NCBI GenBank assembly: GCA_026018925.1
Contig: JAKSZU010000005.1
Coordinates: 24,616,779-24,680,778 of the forward strand
Direction: 5' to 3'
DNA: 64,000 nucleotides
Source: Tupaia tana
Taxonomy: Eukaryota > Chordata > Mammalia > Scandentia > Tupaiidae
A program made the translations under genes and the position numbers. The notes under the pieces are model-generated. The model was not told the DNA's origin. It did not search any database and saw only the letters and a program-made list of their open reading frames with translations. How positions within the stretch are numbered: position 1 is the first letter of the stretch; each line of letters opens with the position of its first letter. Of this stretch, positions 22,131 to 33,619 are shown in pieces.

Positions 22131-22379
22131 AGAGGTTTTCGCTGTAGGGCGTGCGCACTTACCAGACAGACAGAGAGAGACAGAGAGACAGAAAGCGAGA
22201 AATCACCCCCCAGGGGGAATGGCCACACCGCAATCCCCTCTCCTCCATTCTCCTCTCAGGATCTTGGGCACGCACGCACACGCGCCCAGCGTGAGTTTTA
22301 AGCCACCGGGTCCGGGACGCAAACCGCGGTTGATTACGTGGGAGTCCAGCGACATAGCCATTATGCCAACTACTGGTCC
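22098..22379 (-). mobile_element. SINE-A long, young copy with ~40-nt T tail
   Basis: Minus orientation, inserted directly beside the 21803 copy. Flanks resemble each other ('ctgaaattg' / 'ctgatattgg'). Box B is reversed as 'acgcaaaccgcgg'. Confidence 0.92.
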
Positions 22380-22943
22380 CTGATATTGGTATTTTTAATG
22401 ATAACCTCCTGCACAGCCTTCCTCTTCTGCTCGACAAGCTGCCATCTGTCATCTGACCTGAGTCGACCTCTCTCCAGGATGAGAAGCAAGTCTGCCTCCC
22501 ACAGCTGGTCCAGGTGCCGGAGGGTGCATCAATACGAGAAGTTGGACAAAGCCAGTAATGAGGTCTGTCGTGGTCCACATTAGCAGGAGGCTTTTGAGAT
22601 TTTAGGAAAGGAAGAATAAAAATGAAATGCTCAGACTGCAACTGTCTTTTGGAGAGAGACTGATAGTGAAATCTGTCACCCCACATCGTCCGACGGCACC
22701 TCCTGTCCTGGGCTCATACCAGCACAGGCAACGACATCTCATCCCATACCCCATGACTGACCTGAACACAGGCATACGTGGCCCCAGAGTCCGCATAACA
22801 TTGGCTTTACCACTGGAACTCTTTGTGGCTCTGCGAATTGTTGTATTTCACTTCAATTTCTGAAAAGAGTTATATTTTAAAAGCAGGAATGAAAAAAAAT
22901 TATTTTTGAAGGACCACAATGAATCTTTTGAAGTAATACTTCT

Positions 22944-23167
22944 TTCTCTACTTTCTTTCTCTTTCTTTCCTCCTTTCTTTCTTCCACAAGAGAGACAGAC
23001 GGCACCCACAACAATGTTCTGATGTCATGATCCACCCACCAGCCCAGATCATGGGCATGTGGATGCCCAGCATACTCAGGGATGTCTCCAGACATGAGCC
23101 CAGAACTTTTCTGTGTGGGTCTGTAAGCAGAGCATTGTGTTTGACTGCTGTGCCACTATCTGGCCCC
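22944..23167 (-). mobile_element. SINE-B copy
   Basis: (CTTT)n-type tail, 'gatgtcatgatccaccc', 'catactcagggatgtctcc', head 'gtgccactatctggccc'. Flanks 'tgaagtaatacttct' / 'tgatgtaataactct'. Confidence 0.88.
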
Positions 23168-23435
23168 CTGATGTAATAACTCTTGCCAAAAGTTATAATC
23201 AGTTTCAGCTTCATTGATTAGAAATCTCTACACAGATTTTCTTAAAATACAGCACAGTGTCTGATTTCAAGTTGGTGGAATAATAAAGAGGACAGAGAGG
23301 CAGAAACTGGATTTCTGAAAATGACACCTGTAGCTATTTTAAAAATAATCTCTCTTACAGTTGTCTCCACAGGAAATTTAGTTTTTCTCTAGATCTGTAT
23401 TGCCTAATGCTAGCAGCTAGCCACATGTTGTTTTT
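23168..23435. other. No gene seen
   Basis: Nothing assigned. Confidence 0.3.
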
Positions 23436-23450
23436 AAAATGTACTTTATT

Positions 23451-23713
23451 GGGACCAGCAGTTAGCATAATGGCTATGTCGCTGGACTCCCACATAGTCG
23501 ACCGTGGTTTGCGTCCCGGACCCGGTGGCTTAAACTCATGCTGGGCGTGTGTCCGTGCGTGCCCAAGATCCTGAGAGGAGAATGGAGGAGAAGGGATTAC
23601 GGCGTGGCCATCCCCCCTGGGGGGTGATTTCTCGCTTTCTATCTCTCTGTCTCTCTCTGTCTGGCGAGTGCATGCGCCCTATAGCAAAAACCTCTTCAGA
23701 AAATTTTTTTTAA
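23451..23713 (+). mobile_element. SINE-A long, young copy nested in another SINE tail
   Basis: Exact 15-bp duplication 'aaaatgtactttatt' (23436-23450, 23714-23728). The duplicated site is the tail of the older minus-strand copy that follows, so this is the later insertion. Confidence 0.96.
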
Positions 23714-23982
23714 AAAATGTACTTTATTTATTTAAAATTTGCTACAGGGCACATGCACTCTCAGAAGAGAAACAGAGAGAGAAAGAGGGAAAGTGAGAAA
23801 GCATCTCCCCCTGCAAGGGGAATGGCCGTGCTGCAGTCCCTTCTCCTCCATTCTTTTGGGATTCTAGGCCTGTACACAGATGCACCGGTGTGTTTTCAAG
23901 TCACTGGGTCTGGACTTGCACCGCACAGTTGGCCATATGACATCCAGCCACCTTAACTACCATGCCATCAACTGGCCCTGCT
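23714..23982 (-). mobile_element. SINE-A related, older copy
   Basis: Minus orientation: 'tttatttaaaatttgctaca', 'gggcacatgcactctcag', 'gggaatggccgtgctgcag', head ending 'ccatcaactggccc'. Confidence 0.85.
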
Positions 23983-24134
23983 TTAAATCTACTTTGTCAA
24001 TTTACTTTAAATAGGTTAAACTTAAATAAAAGTAATTGTTCCTTGGTTACATTAGTCACAGTTCAAATGCTCAGTGGTCATATAAAGTGAGTAGTTCCTA
24101 GACTGGGAAGTTCTAGCACAAAACGTTTTTTCTA

Positions 24135-24204
24135 TTGAGTTGTCAGGAAAGTCTTGACTCATTTTTACATAGAAAAATATGTCATGACTTTTGTGACAAC
24201 CCCA
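24135..24204. mobile_element. Palindromic mariner-type MITE, second copy
   Basis: Same family as 11988-12067: 'ttgagttgtcaggaaagtc' at the left, 'gacttttgtgacaacccca' at the right. TA is kept on the left; the right flank is mutated. About 70 bp. Confidence 0.75.
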
Positions 24205-25264
24205 CAGGTGATCAAAAGAAACAGAAAATAAGGCTGACAGAATTAAAAAATTGCATTACCACTTAGATTTGACAGTACTGTACTGAATATTTGTTAGCTA
24301 AAATTACCCAATCCAAAATATGTACTGTAGTATTAGCATTAAAAAATAACCCACTAATTATCGAATTGTATATTTTTAAAAGTCTATAAAAACACAAGCT
24401 TGGAATAACCGAATAGATGTTCTCAAATTCTTTATTGGCCCTAGTTTCACTGTTTTGGACCACTCACAGAAAAAAGCCAGCTCGATTTCATGTACCCACA
24501 ACAGTTTTTCATTGCTAAAACCTACACAAGAACGCATAGATTATATATCTGCACTAATGCATGTTCACAGACAAGCACATGTCACTGAAGTTCACGCGTA
24601 TTAGATGTTGCTTACAGTAAAGGTTATTATGCCTCAAGGTCTATGAGTCAGTTGATTGCTCTATTGAATTAGGCTGTCCAAATTCATCACTTTCAGCCAA
24701 ACCTTTGATCAAATATAAAGTATAGACCATCTTGTAAAAGAGCTTGCACACTTGGCAGACTGGAAAATAGCCAATCTGTGCCTTTTCTTGCTCAGTAGAA
24801 CTAAGAAAGCAACTGCCTTGCTTTTAGAAAAAATCATTTTAATGCTTATTTTGAGAATTTCTTCAGGTTACTTGTAATTCTATCATTTCAAATGTCTACT
24901 CTGCTCCTTTTAAAACATTATTGTTTGAGACTCATGAAACAATCTCATATTTAAAGGAACCACTAGCTCAGCCCAGCAGTAGCGGGGTGGGAGGAGGATG
25001 GAACCTCCTGTGTGCAAACATTGAACGCAGCTCATTTCAGCTGTATTCAGGTATCCAAGCAGATGCAAGGGACCTGGCTCCAGTGTTCGGTAGGAGATAG
25101 TCTTCTTAGAGTTGTTATTACAAGGAAATTCTGAGTGTCCTTGTCTTCAGGCAATTGCAATTGGTATCATCTGGAGAGCCCATCAGAGACGGATACCCAG
25201 TTAATCCTCAAGAAGAGATGGGAAACAAGAGTGTCTAATGACAAAGAAGGTGGCTGTGGTGTTG
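24205..25264. other. No gene seen
   Basis: AT-rich and low in CpG; no repeat or coding signal recognised. Confidence 0.35.
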
Positions 25265-25470
25265 GCACAGATTTGCCACATAACAGATGGAAGATCTTGG
25301 GTATGTTACTTAGTCTTTCAATCCTTAATGTCCCCCCTTGCAAAATGGTAGTAATAAAAATGCCTATGTGTCACCAGGTCATTTTGAACATGGGAAGAGT
25401 TCATCCATGTGAAGTGCCCAGTAAAGGAACCGGAACAGCAAATACCAATGTATTTTGCTTTTTGCTGTGA
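25265..25470 (+). mobile_element. MIR-like element
   Basis: 'gcacagatttgccacataac', 'gatcttgggtatgttactta', 'caatccttaatgtcccccctt', 'caaaatggtagtaataaaaa', 'gtgaagtgcccagta' preserve MIR core-to-3'-end order. Confidence 0.6.
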
Positions 25471-25693
25471 CTTTTAATAATAGTTTAATAATAATAATAA
25501 ATTATTTGCCCCAAGCTCATCATCTCACCATATATGGGAGTTCCTGAGTCCTTCTCAAAAAGTGTAGAGAGAAACACTGGAAAGTGTGGCACTGGTCCCT
25601 TGCCTTCGGTAGGACAGAAATAAATTCAGGACCATTGCATATCCCTGTTTAACATTTGCCAGCCCTGACATGACTGAGACTCACAAAGATTAG
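25471..25693. other. No gene seen
   Basis: Nothing assigned. Confidence 0.3.
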
Positions 25694-25709
25694 TGGGTTT
25701 GTCAAATTT

Positions 25710-25985
25710 CTTTTTTATTAATCTTTATGTTTTTAGAGGTTTTTGCTATAGGGCACATGCTCTCGCCAGACAGACAGAGAGAGACAGAGAGATAGAAAGT
25801 GAGAAATCACCCCCCAGAGGGGATGGCCACGCTGCAATCCCTTCTCCTCCATTCTCCTCTCGGGATCTTGGGCATGTACGCACACGTGCCCGGCGTGAGT
25901 TTTTAAGCCACCGGGTCCGGGACGCAAACCGCGGTCGACTACGTGGGAGTCCAGCAACATAGCCTTTATGCTAACTGCTGGTTCC
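25710..25985 (-). mobile_element. SINE-A long, young copy
   Basis: Minus orientation, CpG-rich. Exact 16-bp duplication 'tgggtttgtcaaattt' (25694-25709, 25986-26001). Confidence 0.96.
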
Positions 25986-26223
25986 TGGGTTTGTCAAATT
26001 TTGAACGGATACTTTGAGCACACAAACATACAATCTATATTAGGATACAATGTTTTTCTGAGATAAGACATTGATGACTCAGCCAGTAAATTGCTAGAGA
26101 ATTTTAGCCCCAACTTCATGAAAGCATGTTAAGCTCCAGGAATGTGCCAAACATGGGACAGGGGAACACTGACAAGAAGGGTCATGAGAATTATGAGAAT
26201 TGCTTTCAATTTGTTTGTGCACT

Positions 26224-26226
26224 CTT

Positions 26227-26258
<32 letters not shown>

Positions 26259-26500
26259 TTTTTTTTCTTTTCTTTCTCTGGCACGTGTGCTTGCCAGAAA
26301 GCGACAGAGAGAGGGAAAATAAGAAATCATCTCCTAGGGGGCATGACTATGCCACATTCCTTTTCCTCCATTCTTCTCTTGGGATTTGGGACATGCATGC
26401 ATATACGCCTGGTGTGTTTTTCAGGCTGCTCCATCCAGGACTCAAACTGCAGAGCTGGCCATGTGGGAGTCCAATGCCTTAACCACCACCTGCTGGACAC
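26224..26500 (-). mobile_element. SINE-A related copy, T/C-rich tail
   Basis: (TTTTTC)n tail, 'ctggcacgtgtgcttgccag', 'ctagggggcatgactatgcc', head 'ccttaaccaccacctgctgg'. Confidence 0.85.
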
Positions 26501-26501
26501 G

Positions 26502-26502
<1 letters not shown>

Positions 26503-26536
<34 letters not shown>

Positions 26537-26763
26537 GTTTCTGCCATAAGGCACCTATGCTCACTGGAGAGAGACAATGAGAGGGAAAGTGAGAAATCTC
26601 CCCTACAGGAGGGACGGCCATGCAGCAATTCCTTTTCCATTCACTTCCTGGGATTTGTGGTACACATACTCAGCATGATTTTTAAACTACCGAGTCTGGT
26701 ACTCAAACTGTGATCAGCCATGTGGGAGTCCAGTGTCTTAACCACCAAGCCACCCGTTGGCCT
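26503..26763 (-). mobile_element. SINE-A related copy abutting the previous one
   Basis: About 30 T residues then 'ctgccataaggcacc', 'cttttccattcacttcctggg', head 'ccaccaagccacccgttgg'. Two minus copies in tandem separated only by the second tail. Confidence 0.85.
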
Positions 26764-27420
26764 CTGAATACTTCCTTTTTTAAATACTAGAATTAACACT
26801 TTCAAATTCTACATTCATGGATGCAAAGAACGAGTAAGTCAATACCTGTAAAGCCCTGAGAATGGCACTTGGAGCTGATCGAGTGCAGGAAGTGCTAGCC
26901 CTTCCAACAGTAATTCTTCAGCACTAACTAGGATTTCTGACAGCCAAGAGCAACAACAAATTATTCAGACCCCGAAGGCACACATTAAACAAGGCTTTCA
27001 CTTTTCAAACTTTCTTTGTCAATGAAAATCTGCCCCAGAATGACGTTCTGGATGAGGAATCAAAATCGCAGCTTCACACAGTTTTGTGTGGTGGGTCCGT
27101 TTGCTCTCTAGTTTCGACCTTGCCTGGTCACTCCCTGCCTGGGCCTGGCCTTACTTTTCAGAAAAGCGAACTGCAAAGGCCTGTCCAGTTTGAGAATGTG
27201 AACTCTGTGACTACCAAGACATCTAATGGATCCCTTTAACATAAAAAATCCTGTGCTATGCTTCATGTTTGGAAAGTCTGCATGCAATGTAGCTAAGTTT
27301 TTAAAACAAAGATCTTTTTTATTTATGCAAATCTATGCCCATGTGAATGCACACTTTTGATTGTTAGCTCATTTTCTGAACACATACTTTGGTGGATTTC
27401 AATAAAATGAATAATTTTTT
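26764..27420. other. No gene seen
   Basis: Nothing assigned. Confidence 0.35.
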
Positions 27421-27439
27421 AAAAAAATCTTATATTTAT

Positions 27440-27612
27440 GGGACCAGCAGGTGGCATGGTGGTTAAGGTGCTGGACACTCCCACATGGCTGACCACGGTT
27501 CGAGTCCCAGACCTGGTGGCTTGCTTTCTCACTTTCTCTCTCTCTCTCTCTCTGTGTCTCTCTGGTCAATTTAAAAAAATAAATGAATAAATAAAATAAA
27601 TAAATAAAATTA
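27440..27612 (+). mobile_element. SINE-A short form
   Basis: Reference for the short form: tRNA head with B box 'ggttcgagtcc', then 'ggtggcttgctttctcac' straight into CT-repeat and 'ctctggtcaattt', with an (AAAT)n tail. It lacks the ~110-bp central block of the long form. Flanking duplication is unusually long (about 27-29 bp with homopolymer differences). Confidence 0.92.
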
Positions 27613-27644
27613 AGAAAATAATTTTTAAAAAATCTTATATTTAT

Positions 27645-28109
27645 AATGTTTACACAGCACCTAAACATGAGCTGTTAGTAATTACACTAGAGTTCATAAA
27701 AAAAAAAACACATATTTTCAAAGATTTTTTTTTTTTTTTGAGAATTGGTCAAATGTCATTCAAGAAAAGAACTCAAGCATATCTATGGGTGGCCAGCCTG
27801 AGCCCCACTCTGAATAAACCCCCAATCATTTTCACTTTATTCCCCACTCTGTGGTCTTCTTTACATTCATCTAGGTCTAGCCTTTCTAGATCCATCAGCA
27901 AGGGAATCCCACCGTCTGCATGGAGCCTGCCTGCCTTTCAGTGCCCACCAGTCAGACCTCTGAGGGCCTGCAGTGTCTCCACCACTCCTCTGACACTGAG
28001 CTGAACTGTGTTTGGAGAGTCTGCTTACCTTCTCATCACAAGCCACCCTTGAGCCATTTGCAGAGGCATTTCTTAGTAGGCACTGCTTCTTTCTAAGTAT
28101 TCATAGTGA
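27645..28109. other. No gene seen; LTR-like segment possible
   Basis: 'ctctgaataaacccccaatc' followed by 'ctctgtggtcttc' (27810-27865) looks like a retroviral R/U5, but boundaries could not be set. Confidence 0.25.
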
Positions 28110-28270
28110 CCTACACAAAGGCTGTGTGGTGAAGTCACTTAACCTCTCTGTTCCTCAGCTTATTTGTAATGGAGAATATCAGTGCATTCTGCATAGCATT
28201 GCTGAAAAGATTACGTGAGACAATGTATGTAAAGCTTTATCCGGGGACCTATCTCACTAATTCGTGGAAG
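28110..28270 (+). mobile_element. MIR element
   Basis: 'gaagtcacttaacctctctg', 'ttcctcagcttatttgtaatgg', 'gattacgtgagacaatgtatg', 'taaagcttta' follow the MIR core and 3' end. Confidence 0.7.
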
Positions 28271-28339
28271 CATTATTAGTAACTGACAGGCTTTGGGCCA
28301 ATAATTAATAATAATACCAGTGCAGGCAGTAGTAATAAT

Positions 28340-28560
28340 AACATTACTGGAAAGCAGCATCTCAGTGGACATGTGCCACGTACCATATTCAACTTTTCAC
28401 GTGAGTTCTCTCATCCAGCCCTGTGCAGTAGTGTGCTCATTTTAACAGCCAGAGCATGGAGGCTCTGAGAGGTTAACTAACTTGCCCGAGGCCATTCAAG
28501 TAGAAAGTGACAGGGATGGGCTCTGATCCAGGCAATCAGTCTAGAGTCTGTGTTTGTAAT
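28340..28560 (-). mobile_element. MIR element
   Basis: 'gaggctctgagaggttaact', 'aacttgcccgaggccattca', 'agtagaaagtgacagggatg' are the reverse complement of the MIR core and head side. Confidence 0.75.
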
Positions 28561-29319
28561 CACTTTATTAATGAAGACCAGGTTACTGTTGGCTTATGTC
28601 TCTTCCTTTGACAATTATAAACATCTATTTTTGCTCTGCCAGAAATGGCATGTATCATCAACATTGCTTATTCCAGCCATGGCACTCTGTCAAGGTAGAG
28701 GCGGGCACCCCAAAGTCACTGGGTTTTCTCTCCCAAACCTTCTTAACCTAGCAGGGCCTCCTGGGATGTGTCAGTAAGAGCCAGCTAGTAACTGGAGGAA
28801 GACAAATTCTGAAACTGCTTTTACACTCCAGGTCAGGCTGAGGACAGTGAATTGAACTACAGTGAAATATACCAGCTAGAAAGAAGGCCCAGGATTTGTC
28901 AAGTGTTCTTGGACTAAAACAGTTCATCGCCTCGTGTGAGGTGCGGACTGCGAAATGAGAGCAGCTTGAAATAGGCTGCCCCAAAGCCCTGGGCCAACCC
29001 TGCCTCTCACTCTCTGCACCTGACTTGCTCTAAGTTCACTGGGAGTGCGAGAGTGGGGAAGGACACCCTCATCCCATGAAAAACTTTGTGTGAGATGCCA
29101 ACATGCAGAGGGAGTGAGGCCCACTGGGCACGTCTCGCTGCCTTAGGCTTGGGGGAAGAAGGCCAGCCTTTTCAGTTACTTTAGTCTCCACCTCTAGGCG
29201 TAGATGTTTTACAGCTAGTTTCTCACTTGAAGACATCCCAAAGTCTCAAGGGAAAATTGACCAAGGAAAATATTGGGTCTTTGGACTGGGAGAGCAACTG
29301 TCTCTAACAAAGCCTATTC
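28561..29319. other. No gene seen
   Basis: Frames below 80 aa; no repeat recognised. Confidence 0.35.
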
Positions 29320-29330
29320 TGAAGGGAAAA

Positions 29331-29522
29331 GGTAGGCAAGGTGGTGGTACAGCAGAATTGCAACTGGACCCACATGGGAAAGGTCCTGGGTTTGAGCCCC
29401 AGGTCAGCTGTGAATGGGGCTGGATTGTGCTATGAAGACCCTCTTGAGGGGTGCTTGTCTCTGCTTCTGTCTCCCTCTCATATCGAATAAATAGATAAGA
29501 TAAACTTGGAAAAAAAATAAAA
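29331..29522 (+). mobile_element. SINE-B related copy
   Basis: Head 'gtggtggtacagcagaattg', 'cccacatgggaaaggtcctg', B box-like 'ggtttgagcccc', tail 'cgaataaatagataag'. Flanks 'gaagggaaaa' on both sides. Confidence 0.8.
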
Positions 29523-29533
29523 GAAGGGAAAAA

Positions 29534-30507
29534 CCACTCTACATCCTATAATGTGGATTTGATGCTTATTGAACAGAATTACAAACTTACAAAAAGAGAG
29601 TGACTTTAATAATAAACATTTTGAGTACTTAAAATATGTTTTTATAGCTTTCAACATTCCTAAAAATTAACCAGATCAAATTAGTGATTTGAAAGGATAA
29701 AGAGCACTTGAAAATGCCATCGTTCTATACTGCGGGTGAACATACAGACTTCATTTCTAGTCTCAAGTCAGTCCCTGGAATTAAAAAAAAAAAAAAAAGC
29801 CCTGCAGAAAATCTGTTTATTGCTCTTCTTTATCAGATTTTTTGGACTGCAAACCACAGGATCGTGAGGTTGGTACAAGGGTGGGGTCAGATGTCAGCCA
29901 ACCTATCTCCTTGCAACTGTACTCAGTATGGAATCGTGGAAATGTTTTTTATCCTGACTTAGGCTTGCCCTGCTGAGCCTAATAGACACCACAAAACTAG
30001 CCTGAAGGGCCTCTTCCACAGTACTAGTTCTCTGGACTTCCTTACTGAAGGTTTCTGGTCTGGAATTGGAGAATAAAGTTAGGAGTATGTACTGTGAGAA
30101 GAAGAAAAAGTGTGTAGTTGTACGTATGTATACACGTGCGTGTGTGCATGAGTGCATGTGCACATGTGTGTGCACGATCCTGTGGCTGGAGATGGGGATA
30201 TGGATGGAGAGATGATGCACAGCTGAATGGCTAAGACCCCAGCTATGGGACACTCTGGAAAATTCACAGATAAATCAGGGAAAGGAAAAGACTTGTCTCC
30301 ATGATGCCAAGAAAGAGGTCTGCTTGGATGTTTTTCTTCTCACTAAATTGAGGCATATGATACATGGTAGAGGATAGTAGTCTGGTCCTTCTAGTGGAAG
30401 GAGAAGTTTAATTGAGCTTGATGAATTAAAAACATGACCTTGAAAAGAGCATGAAGTTCCATAGAAATCAGTGCAAGGCAGCACACTACAAACCAACATT
30501 CATTAGG
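29534..30507. other. No gene seen
   Basis: Contains an alternating purine/pyrimidine GT/CA-rich tract at about 30120-30177. No gene or repeat family otherwise. Confidence 0.35.
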
Positions 30508-30591
30508 AGGGATTCAAAAAGTGCAGGGGGAAAATGGAATTAGAGTACACGTTTATATTGGTGCACAAAAAATAGAAATCCACGCATAGGT
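30508..30591. mobile_element. Mariner-type MITE (family 2), left half
   Basis: 'caaaaagtgcagggggaaaatgg' region through 'tattggtgcacaaaaaatag'. It is separated from its right half (30874-30925, 'tttttcatagtgcacat', 'ctatgaactttctgaag') by the SINE at 30592-30873. Confidence 0.65.
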
Positions 30592-30873
30592 TTTTTTTCT
30601 TTTTTCTTTTTTTTGGAGAGGTTTTTGCTATAGGGTGTGTGCGCTTGCCAGAAAGAGAGAGACAGAGAGATAGAAAGTGAGAAATCATCCCCCCCCCCCC
30701 CCCCGAGGGTGGATGGCCACACCACAATCCCTTCTCCTCCATTCTCCTCTTGGGATCTTGGGCACGCACACACACGCGCCTGGCATGAGTTTAAGCCACT
30801 AAGTCCGGGACTCGAACCGCAGTTGACTACATGGGAGTTCAACGACATAGCCATTATGCTAACTGCTGGTCCC
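30592..30873 (-). mobile_element. SINE-A long copy inside a MITE, with C-run
   Basis: Minus orientation. The central palindrome has expanded to about 16 C (30689-30704). 'tccacgcatag' / 'tccacacatag' flank it. Confidence 0.93.
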
Positions 30874-31029
30874 TCCACACATAGTTTTTTCATAGTGCAC
30901 ATATCCTATGAACTTTCTGAAGACTCCTCTTGTAAGGGTGCAGCATGAGGGCTGTCTGGCACAGACAGAAAAGACAAAGCTGATGGATCTCAGATACACT
31001 GAGAGAGCAATGCCTTTAGTAATCTTAGT

Positions 31030-31189
31030 ACACCGTTATGATCTGGCCGAAGCTCTCTGGTGTGGTCCTCAAACCCTAGAGTACATCAGAATCACCAGAA
31101 GGCTTGTTAAAACTCAGACCGGTGGGCTTCACCCTCTGAGTTTCTGAGCAGTAGATAAGGCTGGGGTGGGGCCTGTGACTCTGTGTTTT
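31030..31189 (+). mobile_element. MER5A-like hAT MITE, 5' part
   Basis: 'gtggtcctcaaaccctagag', 'cagaatcaccagaaggcttg', 'ttaaaactcagaccgg', 'gataaggctggggtggggcc' match the MER5A order. It resumes after the SINE (31464-31540: 'caagtggtgctgatgctggt', 'gagaattgttgc'). Confidence 0.8.
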
Positions 31190-31463
31190 TTTGTTTGCTT
31201 TCGTTTTGTTTTGTTTTGGCCATAGGGCATGTGCACTATCCAGAGAGAGAGAGAGACACAGAAATTACACAGAGAAGGAAAGTGAGAAATCACCCACTGG
31301 GGGTAGATGGCCACACTGCAATCCCTTCATCATTCTCCTCTGGGAATTTTAGGCACACATGCACACGTACTCTGTGATATACAAGCTGCTGGGTCTGGGA
31401 CTCAAACTGTGCTTGGCCATGTGGGAAACCAGCACCTTAACCACCATGCCACCTGCTGGCCCC
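31190..31463 (-). mobile_element. SINE-A related copy inside MER5A
   Basis: Minus orientation: (gtttt)n tail, 'ggccatagggcatgtgcact', head 'ccatgccacctgctggcccc'. Duplication 'actctgtgttttt' on both sides dates it after MER5A. Confidence 0.92.
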
Positions 31464-31540
31464 AACTCTGTGTTTTTAATATGTTCCCAAGTGGTGCTGA
31501 TGCTGGTGGCCCGGGCCCACTCTGAGAATTGTTGCTTCAC

Positions 31541-33097
31541 AGTACACAGAAGCTGAGAACAGCCCATTGCTCTGCTCTTTGGAGCACTCCATTGAGCAGA
31601 TTATTGGACTGCCAGTTTGATGACTGGATTTGAAGAAGTATGCAGAAAAATAAAGATGATATAGAAAAAAAGAATTTAGAAAATGATCAAAAGGATATAA
31701 AATAAATTATTTCAGTGACTGGAATATTTTATTTGAAGAAGAAGAAAACCAATATGGTTTAATGAATATTTTTAGCCTGTAAATGTTACTGTGACTATGG
31801 AGTTCTCTGTAAGTCCAGGAGCTGACCCAAGACAACAGAGAATCTGTAAAACACCAAAGACTGAGATTGGGAATATTAACACACTGCTAAATGTTGGGGC
31901 AACATGTACTTCAGTTTCCAAAGATCTTGACTTAGATCATTTAGATTTGATATACAAAAATTCTGCTCCCATAAATTCCAATGATTAGACTCTGTAGAAG
32001 CCAATAATAAATTTGCTCATGGTTCTGAAGGATCCTGGAAGGAGCAGGGATATAGCTGAATTGGAACCGATTTTCCCTTAAACTTCATCCTTAATATCAT
32101 ACGATAGCTGTTAAAAAAACAGACTTTCATCCCTTCTCATGTGAAAGGTTTATATTTTCACCAACCCAAATAAGAATCCCATGGATACAAAGTATGATGC
32201 TTGGAAAGAAATGCAAATCCAAGCCTTACAAAGACTTCCATAAGATGCTCTTTTGTCTTTTAAAATATTCTGCTTAATAACTCTCTGTTCAAATAGTAGA
32301 CTACCAAGGGAATCCGTGCCCTAGTAAATGTTTTCATTTCTGCTCCAAACTTATTCTCAATTGAACGTTTGCTCCCTGGCACTTGATCCTAGTATTTGAA
32401 TTTTTATGATTAAAAAATTCCTAGATCTCTCCCGTATCTATTTTACACAATGGTGATGTTTAAGTTATATGCTAAAATAAATTTCAACTATGTACTTTGA
32501 CATACTTTTTTAGTTAAAATGTTTTCACCTCCTTGGGCCTATACAAAAGCATGGTAGATGTAGTGACCAGGGTAACTGTTCACATTAATAGTACTTTTGA
32601 TGCTGAAAAATAAAAGACTACAGAGAAATCTCAAATGAAAGTGAGATATTTTAAAATTTCTCTGCTATAGCTGGGTAGAGAAAGGTTGCTTTGGGGTAAG
32701 TTTGAGTGAATCTTTGAACCCAGAGAACCAAGGATTTCACCTCAATGATCGAATTCACAAGGCACACACAGACCCCAAACACAAGCTTTTTGAGTAAATG
32801 GCGGTGAAATCCCTTGTTGCTAAGCTTATTTACACGTACGTATAGAAACACATTGCAATTTTAGAAAACTTCTGAAAAACATGCCTTAAGATAATGATCA
32901 TTAGGCTTTTAAAAAAGGAGAACATTAACATGAAAAAAATACACTTATAGATCTTTACTAGATACCCAGATCTAGGAAAGTTCAAGGTTTATATCCATTA
33001 AACACAAAATAGTACCTATAACATTAACCTTTGGCAAGAATAATTACTTTAAATAGATATGTCTTTCTATATTATATTTAAATATAAATTAACTTTA
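31541..33097. other. No gene seen; SINE-poor AT-rich DNA
   Basis: About 1.5 kb with no recognised element and no frame above 66 aa. Confidence 0.35.
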
Positions 33098-33307
33098 TAT
33101 TTAAAAGTTTATTTCTTTATTGAGAGAGGTACCCTCAAGAGGGTGTCACTCTATGATCCTCCTCCTAGCCTTCAGCCAGCCAGAATCACGGGCATGTGTG
33201 TACATGTCCCCAGTGTGTGCAGCTGACTGGGAACTGAACCTCAATATTCCATATAGCTTACAGCATTGTAGAGTGGTAGGCTACTGCTGTGCCACTGTGG
33301 CTTAGCC
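33098..33307 (-). mobile_element. SINE-B copy
   Basis: 'taaaagtttatttctttatt' tail, 'gatcctcctcctagccttca', 'gccagaatcacgggcatg', head 'ctgtgccactgtggctt'. Confidence 0.85.
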
Positions 33308-33321
33308 TGCATTTATATTTT

Positions 33322-33574
33322 TTATTGTTACTATTTTTTTTGGAGAGATTTTTGGCGTAGGGCGTATGCACTCACCAGAGACAGAGAGACAGAAAGCAAG
33401 AAATCACCTCCCGAGGGAATGGCCATGCCACAATCCCTTTGCCTCCGTTCTCCTCTCGGGATTTTGGACACAGGCATACACATACGTCTGGCATGAGTTT
33501 CAAGCCTTCGGATCCAGGATTCAAATGGTCACATGGGAGTCTAGAACCTTAACCACTACACCACCTGCTGGCCC
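33322..33574 (-). mobile_element. SINE-A long copy
   Basis: Minus orientation. Duplication 'ct(g/a)catttatatttt' at 33307-33321 and 33575-33589. Confidence 0.93.
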
Positions 33575-33619
33575 CTACATTTATATTTTAAGAATGTTGA
33601 AAGTGTGACACACCCTGTA

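Larger units (their letters stand above)
21585..22860 (-). pseudogene. Degenerate coding-like block, possible processed pseudogene (unidentified)
   Basis: Excluding two inserted SINEs, the minus strand keeps protein-like stretches. From 22528 to 22382 there are 49 open codons of charged, helix-like sequence (parts: LRHLDQLWEADLLLILERGR, then VEQKRKAVQEVI). An in-frame TGA at 22529-22531 and an earlier TAA break the upstream frame. Left of the SINEs, 'VWGVRFLPTRVQRTFKQEK' is readable and AATAAA lies on the minus strand near 21598-21603. Stops and shifts make a functional gene unlikely. I do not recognise the parent protein. Confidence 0.3.
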
